A stretch of 64,000 nucleotides of DNA from an uncultured Pseudomonadota bacterium (GTDB lineage Bacteria; Pseudomonadota; Gammaproteobacteria; Burkholderiales; Usitatibacteraceae), in assembly GCA_937898635.1 (NCBI GenBank), contig CALEJW010000045.1:1-64000 (forward strand), written 5' to 3'. The notes beneath the pieces are model-generated. The model worked only from the letters and a program-made list of their open reading frames with translations, made no database searches and was not told the origin of the DNA. Positions 57,912 to 64,000 of the stretch are shown in pieces. Position 1 is the stretch's first letter. Every line of letters starts with the position of its first letter. The position numbers and the translations under genes are program-made.

Positions 57912-58588
57912 CGCGGCCTCGCTTTCGCGGCCCGATCGCCCGGGCCGGCCGGGAAGCCGGCCCAGAGCGCGCGCAGGGCGCGCTCGATCTCGCGCTCGTA
58001 GTCGCGCCGGAAGAGGGCGAGCTCCGCGCGCTCCATCGCGCTCGCGAAGCGTTCGATGGGGTGCAGGAGCTGCCAGAGGCCGACGATGAGGCCGTAGCTG
58101 TGCTGCAGCAGGGTGACGCCCTCGCCGCGGCGCAGGCCGGGGAAGTGGCGCTCCAGGCCGGCGCCGGCGGTCGCGAGCGCCGCGGCGACGCGGACCTTGA
58201 ACGCCACGGCGGCCTCGGTGGGCACGTCCCGGTCCATGAAGCCGAAGCAGCGGCTGGACAGCGCGAGGTATCCGGGCGCGCGCACGAGCTTGTCGCGGGT
58301 GACGGTCCACACGGCGTCGAAGTCCACGCGGGCCTTGCCCTCGAGGGAGCGCATGAGCGCGCCGAAGAAGTGCTGCAGTTGCCGCTCGTGCAGCGCGAGC
58401 AGCATCTCCTCCTTGCTCGGAAAGTAGAGGTAGACGGTGCCCTTGGCGACGCCGGCGGCGGCCGCGACCTCGGCGACGCTCGCCATGCGGTCCGGGTGGG
58501 CGAGGAACAGGGCGTGGGCGGCGTCGAGCAGGGCGTGGTGGCGCTCGGCCTTGTCCTCGGCCGCGATGGCGCGATGCCTGGATGTCAT
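57908..58588 (-). CDS. TetR family regulator of the RND pump
   Basis: A 226-residue regulator. The N-terminal helix-turn-helix is in ASVAEVAAAAGVAKGTVYLYFPSKEEMLLAL, the canonical TetR pattern. The C-terminal ligand domain is unassigned. First gene of the operon with adaptor and pump, and just downstream of two matching palindromes, so it is probably an autorepressor released by a pump substrate. I chose MTSRHRAIA as start, because the upstream extension would cover the palindromes. Confidence 0.92.
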   Translation of the reverse strand: MTSRHRAIAAEDKAERHHALLDAAHALFLAHPDRMASVAEVAAAAGVAKGTVYLYFPSKEEMLLALHERQLQHFFGALMRSLEGKARVDFDAVWTVTRDKLVRAPGYLALSSRCFGFMDRDVPTEAAVAFKVRVAAALATAGAGLERHFPGLRRGEGVTLLQHSYGLIVGLWQLLHPIERFASAMERAELALFRRDYEREIERALRALWAGFPAGPGDRAAKARPR

Positions 58589-58590
58589 AA

Positions 58591-58636
58591 ATGACCCTCG
58601 GTCAGGTGCTCCGGACGGTAAATGACCGCGGGTCAT
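58591..58636. promoter_or_regulatory. Pair of palindromic operator sites for the TetR regulator
   Basis: ATGACC-GCG-GGTCAT (58622-58636) is a perfect palindrome; ATGACC-CTC-GGTCAG (58591-58605) matches it with one mismatch. Their centres are 31 bases apart, about three helical turns, directly upstream of the TetR gene. Confidence 0.8.
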
Positions 58637-58766
58637 GTGTCAAGCCCGGGACGGAATGGCGGTAAGATCGCCTCCGTCGCCGGCGCGTGCGTCGCACGGA
58701 CGGCGACATCCGACAAGCCGCACGGCACGTATCCGACGGCACGAATCCAACCTGGGGGCACGAACC

Positions 58767-59498
58767 ATGAGTCGATCGGGAGAAGCGGACGATCCGCGGC
58801 GCAGGCTGCTGGTCCAGGCGCTGGCGGCGGGCTTTTTCGGCGGGGGGCTCGCGGGGCGCGAGGCGCTCGCGCAACTGCTGGGAAGCGCTCCCTCGAAGCT
58901 GCCGCCCGGCCGGTCGATCTACCGCCTTTCCGGCGACGTGCAGGTGGACGGCCGTCCCGCCACGCTCGAGACCAAGGTCGGCGGACGCTCGACCCTCGAG
59001 ACGGGCCGCAACAGCGAGATCGTCTACGCCGTGGGCCAGAGCGCGTTCATCCTGCGCGGGGAAAGCCGCGTGGTCCTGGAGACCGCGCAGTCCGATTCGC
59101 TCATCCTCTCGGGACTGCGGCTCCTGTCGGGCAAGATCCTCTCGGTCTTCGCCGCGCGCCGGCCCATGCAGCTCAAGGCCGCCACGGCCACCATCGGCAT
59201 CCGCGGGACGGGGGTGTACATGGAGGCCGATCCGGAGCAGACCTACTTCTGCACCTGCTACGGCGTGGCCGAGATCGCCTCGACGACCGACCCGGAAAGC
59301 CAGGAAACGGTGGCGGCGCAGCACCACGACCGCCCGCTCTACATCGTGAAGGGCGCGCCCGCGGGCAGGAACATCCGCGAGGCGCCATTCATCAATCACA
59401 CGGACCAGGAACTGATGCTGATCGAGGCGCTCGTGGGGCGCACGCCTCCCTTCGTCTTCCCCAAGAGCGACTACACGGGTCCGCGCCGGAACTACTGA
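58767..59498 (+). CDS. FecR-domain protein with N-terminal export signal
   Basis: A 243-residue protein. The N-terminus has paired arginines before a hydrophobic stretch (DPRRRLLVQALAAGFFGGGLAG), suggesting TAT or Sec export. The middle has the FecR pattern (GDVQVDGRPATLETKVGGRSTLETG, RLLSGKILSVFAARRPMQLKAATATIGIRGTGVYME). It lacks the anti-sigma N-terminus of classic FecR and no ECF sigma gene is near, so it is probably a periplasmic structural or sensing domain. It converges with the tri-heme lipoprotein gene. Confidence 0.8.
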   Translation: MSRSGEADDPRRRLLVQALAAGFFGGGLAGREALAQLLGSAPSKLPPGRSIYRLSGDVQVDGRPATLETKVGGRSTLETGRNSEIVYAVGQSAFILRGESRVVLETAQSDSLILSGLRLLSGKILSVFAARRPMQLKAATATIGIRGTGVYMEADPEQTYFCTCYGVAEIASTTDPESQETVAAQHHDRPLYIVKGAPAGRNIREAPFINHTDQELMLIEALVGRTPPFVFPKSDYTGPRRNY

Positions 59499-59529
59499 GC
59501 GCGCGACGCTCCCGCGGCGCCCGCCCGGC

Positions 59530-61467
59530 TCACAGGGGGGCGCCGGCGAGGATCCAGTTCAGGAAGAGGTCGTATCCCGCGCGCGCCGGGTCCCCCGGCG
59601 CCGCGCTGGCGTCGAAGCCCGCGAGCTTGCCGCCGCTGTGGTGATTGCCCGAGGGCTTGCGCAGGAGCGGGCTCGCGGCGATGTCCGTGAAGTTGACCCG
59701 CCCGCGCACTTCCGCGTGGAACCAGGCGTCGTCGGTGGCGTCGCCCGCGATGGCGTCGCCGTTGCGGTCCGTGTTCGTGTAGAAGACCGGCGGGCGCGGC
59801 AAGGTCCCGGTCGGGCTGTGGCAGGTGGCGCAGATTCCCTGCAGCGTCGCCTTCACGTCGGCGAAGCGCACCGCGGAAGGTGCCGGGCTCAGGGCGGAAT
59901 CCACCACGATCTTCAGCTGTGCCGGCGCGCTCTGCGCGGCGCCGTTCGTCGCGACGAGCTGCAGCACCCAGGTGCCGTTGGCCGGCGCATTGAGCGTGGG
60001 ATTCGCGGTGTTCGCGTCGGCGAGCGTGGCGCCCGCGGGACCGGAGACGATCGTCCAGGCATAGCCCGTCGCGTAGAGGCTCCCCGCGGCGCTCAGCGCG
60101 ATCGCGCCCGGCCGCGCGACGCGGTCCGGGCCGGGATCGGCGACGGGACGCGTCCCCGGCATGGGCACGGCGCCGCCGGCGTCACGCACCGTGTAACCCT
60201 CGCCCTCGAGGAAGGTGGCCAATGCCGCCGGCCCCGGCGAGCGCCAGAACGCGTCGAAGACGATCTTCGCGAGCGGCATGTTGCCGCGGTCCAGGACGTG
60301 GACCTTGGCGCGGTCGGCGAACTGGCGGAATTTCTCCCAGGTCGCGAAGTCGAGGTCCGACTGCGCGCCCGTGCCGCGCATGAGGTGGCAGGTGCGGCAC
60401 GCGGGCGCGACGACCTCGTGGTAGAGCGTCGTCTGTCCCGCCGCCTGCCAGGAGGCCGGCACGAAGGTGTCGGAGAAGGTGGGCGAGGGCATCCCGTCGC
60501 CGCCGTAGAACGACTTGAGCATCGCCGCGGCGCTTCCCTGCCACTCCTGCGCGGCGGCGGGGCGCCGGCAGGCGTCCTCGGGGAGCGCGGACGGGGCCGG
60601 CAGGGGATAGGAGCACAGGATCATCTTGTTGATGGTCTTGATGGCCGCTTCCTGGTCGGCGCGGGTGAATCCCGGCATGGCGGAAAAATCGAAGGCATCG
60701 ACCTCGAAGGGATGCAGGCGCGCCTCGACGTCGCCGCGTGCCTGCGACACGGAGTTCTGGACGAGGTTGAAGCGGGGCTTCCCGGTCGCGTCGGGAGGCG
60801 TCAGCGCGTCCGCGCGCCCGCCGTGGCAGCTGATGCAGGGGCCGGGCATCGCCTTGGGACCCCGGCCATCGAGGTCCACGGCGAGCTCGCGCTCGCCCGT
60901 CTGCGCGTTGAAGTTGAAGAACTTCGCGAAGCTCGTCCCGCCCGCCGGCCCGGGGCTGAACTCGATGCCGTTCACGCCGATGAGGTGGCGAGAGTCGCGA
61001 ACCACCGCGGCGTCGAGGTTGAGCGAGGTGTAGGTGTAGCCCGCGGCCGCCTCGACCAGGTAGTTCTCCACGAAGAAGGCGAGCGTTCCGTCGGCGTTCT
61101 GCCGCGCCGTCATCCGGCGCCCGTAGCCCAGGTCGCGCCGGTCGCCGAAGACCACGCTCACCTGCGTGCCGGCGCCCGTGTCGAATCCGTTGGCCGCCTT
61201 CCACTTCGCGAGCGTGTCCTTCGCGTTCGTGGGATCGATCGCGGCGTAGTAGGCCAGTGCGTAGGCGGTCGTGTCGGTCTGCAGCGTGCCGTCGGCCTGC
61301 TTCTGCGGGTTGGGGAAGAGCAGGAAGCTGTCGGGCCCGGAGGCGAGGGCGGGGGGCGCGGGGTTGGCCGGGCGGATGTCGCCCGGGCTTCCGCCCCCGC
61401 CGCAGGAGGCGAGGACGAGCGCCCCGGCGATGGCGCAGCCGAGGGCGGCGGGAAGGCTGGGTCTCAT
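59530..61467 (-). CDS. Tri-heme c-type lipoprotein with PKD-like domain
   Basis: A 645-residue exported protein of unknown function. Lipobox LASC (Cys22) followed by GGGG. Three c-type heme motifs are widely spaced: CISCH (211-215), CRTCH (357-361) and CATCH (546-550). Between the second and third lies an Ig/PKD-like domain (about 440-525: YAWTIVSGPAGATLADANTANP). The first 200 residues resemble no family I know. Surface or periplasmic electron transfer is possible. It is 11 bases downstream of the large surface-protein gene, probably in one operon. Confidence 0.82.
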   Translation of the reverse strand: MRPSLPAALGCAIAGALVLASCGGGGSPGDIRPANPAPPALASGPDSFLLFPNPQKQADGTLQTDTTAYALAYYAAIDPTNAKDTLAKWKAANGFDTGAGTQVSVVFGDRRDLGYGRRMTARQNADGTLAFFVENYLVEAAAGYTYTSLNLDAAVVRDSRHLIGVNGIEFSPGPAGGTSFAKFFNFNAQTGERELAVDLDGRGPKAMPGPCISCHGGRADALTPPDATGKPRFNLVQNSVSQARGDVEARLHPFEVDAFDFSAMPGFTRADQEAAIKTINKMILCSYPLPAPSALPEDACRRPAAAQEWQGSAAAMLKSFYGGDGMPSPTFSDTFVPASWQAAGQTTLYHEVVAPACRTCHLMRGTGAQSDLDFATWEKFRQFADRAKVHVLDRGNMPLAKIVFDAFWRSPGPAALATFLEGEGYTVRDAGGAVPMPGTRPVADPGPDRVARPGAIALSAAGSLYATGYAWTIVSGPAGATLADANTANPTLNAPANGTWVLQLVATNGAAQSAPAQLKIVVDSALSPAPSAVRFADVKATLQGICATCHSPTGTLPRPPVFYTNTDRNGDAIAGDATDDAWFHAEVRGRVNFTDIAASPLLRKPSGNHHSGGKLAGFDASAAPGDPARAGYDLFLNWILAGAPL

Positions 61468-61478
61468 GCTCGGGTCCC

Positions 61479-64000
61479 CTAGAATCGCATCAGGTACAGG
61501 ATGGAGTACTGGTTCACGATGTAGCTGGAGATGCCCGAATTCTCCGGGCGCCAGAGCGGCGTGGTCTGGACCCGCCGCACCGAGAAGTCGATCGAGTCGC
61601 GCGGTCCCAGGGGCCGGTTGTAGCCGAGCGTGCCCAGGAGCATGCGGGCCTCGGCCCGGTAGGCGAAGTACTCGCCGCGGTCGAACGCGTCGTCGCGGAC
61701 GAGGACCTCGGCGCTGTTCAGGTTCTCGAGGGAGCCCAGTCCCGAGGAGAACGTGTCGCCGCGCCGGTACTCGCCCGCGAGGTAGGCCGTGCCCGCCGCG
61801 CCCAGCGAGTAGTCGATGTTGAACTTCGCCGCCCAGTCGCGTCCCTCGAACACCGCGCTCTCGGCCCGGCGCCAGTTGGCCGCGACCTCGCCGAAGACGT
61901 CGATGCGGTCGGTGAGGGAGCGGCGCGCGTTGGCGCCGAAGGAATAGCGGCTGCCGCTGCGCAGGCGCGACTCGTAGCCGTCGATCCAGGCGCGCGCGAA
62001 GAGCGCGTAGGTGACGGAATCGAAGTCGCCCGAGGCCCGGTACTGCAGCTCTCCCTGGAGGCCGCCGGAGGTCCGGCCGAGGCCCGTGTGGTCGTGGAAC
62101 TTGTCCACGCTGAAGAATCCCGTCGCGACCGCCCGCGAGTGCTCTCCCAGCGGGAAGGTGCGGCTCGCGTTGAGGCCGAGGCTGTAGACCTGGTCGGAGA
62201 GCTTCTCGGCCGCGAGGCGACCGCGGCCCACGTTGTCGTCGAAGGTGTAGCCGATGTCCACGCCGACCGGTTCCGACAGCAGCTTCCACGACCAGGCGTC
62301 CGGCCACGCGGGCAGGCGCCCGTCGAGGTCCTGCGAGAGGAGGAAGCGCACCGACTGGACCGTTCCCGGGCCGGAGAAGCGCTCGCCCTGGTAGTCGATG
62401 CCCAGGCGCAGGCCGCGCCGCCACAGGAAGTCGCTGCCGATCCCGAAGAGGAGCGAATTGCGGCTCGAGCCCGCCGGCGTCACCGAGTAGACGAGCCCGC
62501 CCGCCTGGTCCGCGTAGCTCAGGTTCGCGGCCCTGCCGCCGTCGAGCTCGCGCCGGAACTCGAGCCGCAGCCGCGGTGCGACCCAGCCGTAGTCGGTCTC
62601 GTGCCGGGTCTCCACCCGCAGGCCCGCCGCGGCCTGGGTGCTGCGCAGCGTCTGCTCGTGGAAGGTGAGGGCGTTCAGGCCCGCGCCGGACTCGGTGGAG
62701 GCATCGAGGCGGTCCGAGGAGAAATCGACGCGGCCGTACGGGGAGATGAGGATGCCCTCGCGGCGCAGCTCGTAGCCCGCGGCGACGGAGCCGAAGACCT
62801 GCCGGCCCTTGCGCGTGCCGGTGGCGAACTCGTCCAGGGATTCGACGTAGCGGTCGGAATCGAGGTCGAGGGAGCCGAACCCGAGCACGGCGTCGACGAA
62901 GGTCGACGGCGTCGGCTGGTAGCTCCCGTAGCCCGCCACGAACGTGCCGCGGGCCTTGCTCCGCGAGCCGTCGCTGCCGATGTCGGTGCGGTCGCGGCCG
63001 TAGCCCAGGCCCATCCCGAGCACCAGCCGGTCGGAGAAGCGCCGGTCGGCGCCGAGGCTCAGGCCGTCGGTGCTGAAGCGGATGTCCGCGCCTTCATCGC
63101 CGGCGCCTCGCTTGCCGAAGTGGGCGAGCCCGCCCAGCCAGACGTTGGTGCCGGGGCGCAGCCCCCCGGATCCCCCGCCGTTCGTGCCGGCCGAAAGGTC
63201 GATCGTGTTCGACGTCGCCGCGCTCACGAGCGAGCCTGCGAGGATCGATTGCAGGAACCCCGCCGGCGCCGCGGGCCTCGGGCCGGCGCCGCCGGCCGTG
63301 AGGGAGACCGGCAGGAATCCGGACTTCGCCAGCGCATTGCCGAACGCGAACGGGTCGGCGGCCGCGTCCCGCTCGCGGGCCGTGGACGGTGCGGCCCTCG
63401 GCGCGGCGGCGGCCTTCGGCGCGCCGGCAGCCTCGGGCTCGGCCGGGGCCGGCGGCCCGGCATGCAGGGATTCCAGGCGGCGCTGGAAGTTGGCGATCTG
63501 CGCGCGCGAGAAACGGCGCGCCGTGCGCGCCTGCGCGTCGACGAGGCCGACGACGTTGCGGTCCTGCGCCGGGTCGGGCCGGCCGACCACGTTCACGGTG
63601 ACGAGTCCGGGCTCGGAGGTGCCCACGTTGCCGAATGCGTTGTAGGTGAACGAGTCGGCGCCGAAGAAGTCGCGGCGCGGCGTGTAGGTGACCTTCGTGC
63701 CGTTCACGCTGACCGTGCCGTGGGCCGGCGCCTTCGGGATCGAGACGCCGGTGACCCCGGAGCCGGTGATGAACGGCCGCAGGTCCATCGTCGCCGGCGT
63801 GTTGAGCGCCACCGTGAGGGTGGCCGCGGCCGCCGAGGGCTTCAGGGACGCCACGGTGAGGTTCACCGTGCCCGTCATGGAGGTGCCGCCGGCACTGGTC
63901 GCGGTGAAGGTGAAGCTGTCGGCGCCCGAGAACCCGGTGGCCGGCGTGTAGGTGACCTCGCGCGACCCGGGCGGCGGGGTGGATACGAGCCCGTTCGCCG
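61479..64000 (-). CDS. Large surface protein: Ig/cadherin-like repeats plus autotransporter barrel and second outer-membrane barrel (5' end beyond window)
   Basis: The frame is open to base 64000, so the N-terminus is missing; about 839 residues are visible. They begin with two Ig/cadherin-like repeats (SREVTYTPATGFSGADSFTF and VTYTPRRDFFGADSFTYNA), then a linker rich in Ala and Pro. An autotransporter-like barrel follows (WLGGLAHFGKRG, LSLGADRRFSDRLVLGMG, FVAGYGSYQPTPSTFVDA, ending TVQSVRFLLSQ). A further section of about 300 residues looks like a second barrel (GVDIGYTFDDNVGRG, YSLGLNASRTFPLG) and ends YLMRF, the C-terminal Phe signal for BAM insertion. It precedes the tri-heme lipoprotein gene. 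Confidence 0.8.
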   Translation of the reverse strand, partial: ANGLVSTPPPGSREVTYTPATGFSGADSFTFTATSAGGTSMTGTVNLTVASLKPSAAAATLTVALNTPATMDLRPFITGSGVTGVSIPKAPAHGTVSVNGTKVTYTPRRDFFGADSFTYNAFGNVGTSEPGLVTVNVVGRPDPAQDRNVVGLVDAQARTARRFSRAQIANFQRRLESLHAGPPAPAEPEAAGAPKAAAAPRAAPSTARERDAAADPFAFGNALAKSGFLPVSLTAGGAGPRPAAPAGFLQSILAGSLVSAATSNTIDLSAGTNGGGSGGLRPGTNVWLGGLAHFGKRGAGDEGADIRFSTDGLSLGADRRFSDRLVLGMGLGYGRDRTDIGSDGSRSKARGTFVAGYGSYQPTPSTFVDAVLGFGSLDLDSDRYVESLDEFATGTRKGRQVFGSVAAGYELRREGILISPYGRVDFSSDRLDASTESGAGLNALTFHEQTLRSTQAAAGLRVETRHETDYGWVAPRLRLEFRRELDGGRAANLSYADQAGGLVYSVTPAGSSRNSLLFGIGSDFLWRRGLRLGIDYQGERFSGPGTVQSVRFLLSQDLDGRLPAWPDAWSWKLLSEPVGVDIGYTFDDNVGRGRLAAEKLSDQVYSLGLNASRTFPLGEHSRAVATGFFSVDKFHDHTGLGRTSGGLQGELQYRASGDFDSVTYALFARAWIDGYESRLRSGSRYSFGANARRSLTDRIDVFGEVAANWRRAESAVFEGRDWAAKFNIDYSLGAAGTAYLAGEYRRGDTFSSGLGSLENLNSAEVLVRDDAFDRGEYFAYRAEARMLLGTLGYNRPLGPRDSIDFSVRRVQTTPLWRPENSGISSYIVNQYSILYLMRF

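Noticed and set aside
58767..59498. Iron-siderophore FecIR signalling pair
   Set aside because: The FecR-like protein lacks the cytoplasmic anti-sigma part, and no ECF sigma factor or TonB receptor gene is adjacent.

Overview
This 64 kb window is GC-rich, gene-dense chromosomal DNA, with many 1-4 base start/stop overlaps and several GTG or TTG starts. Gene content and order point to a betaproteobacterium: rpsF-priB-rpsR-rplI-dnaB; tig-clpP-clpX-lon-HU gene-tRNA-Val-tRNA-Asp-ppiD-fabI; gloB-yafS-like-rnhA-dnaQ; a CysB-type regulator divergent from a siroheme reductase with DUF934; and DUF1841-nth-rsxB. I see no phage, transposase, integrase or CRISPR array, and no stretch above 300 bases without a gene, so this reads as stable core chromosome with a few lineage-specific clusters.

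Layout. 1-1214: end of a sugar-nucleotide epimerase gene and a small membrane protein. 1257-6936: ribosomal and replication genes (rpsF, priB, rpsR, rplI, dnaB), then alr and radA. 6956-10400 (minus): a coupled three-gene signalling cassette made of a class III nucleotide cyclase with a PEGA-like tail, a lipoprotein carrying two copies of a TssQ-like domain, and a tail-anchored Ser/Thr kinase. 10525-14253 (minus): hpnC-hpnD-hpnE squalene synthesis genes plus an SDR. 14356-23647: tRNA-Leu, trigger factor, ClpXP, Lon with a sigma-32-like promoter, HU, two tRNAs, PpiD and FabI (minus).

23761-35043: a peptide-type ABC importer with three consecutive paralogous binding proteins of about 600 residues, two permeases, one fused double ATPase, and an exported M3 peptidase. 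The architecture resembles YejABEF. 35139-42917: sodB, mltD, a GNAT acetyltransferase, gloB, yafS-like, rnhA, dnaQ, a GGDEF-EAL protein and two small cytochromes c. 42984-48221 (minus): DUF1841, nth, rsxB, ald, pyrD and the N-degron transferases bpt and aat. 48240-52937: sulfur assimilation (cysK, rhodanese, DUF934, sulfite/nitrite reductase) with divergent cysB.

52957-64000 is more lineage-specific: a Rieske-like TAT protein with an altered second ligand box; a TetR-controlled RND efflux operon with two matching palindromes upstream; a FecR-like protein; a tri-heme lipoprotein; and the 3' part of a large surface protein with Ig/cadherin-like repeats followed by what look like two outer-membrane beta-barrels in tandem. 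The best candidates for something undescribed are the cyclase / double-TssQ / kinase cassette and the FecR / tri-heme / double-barrel cluster.
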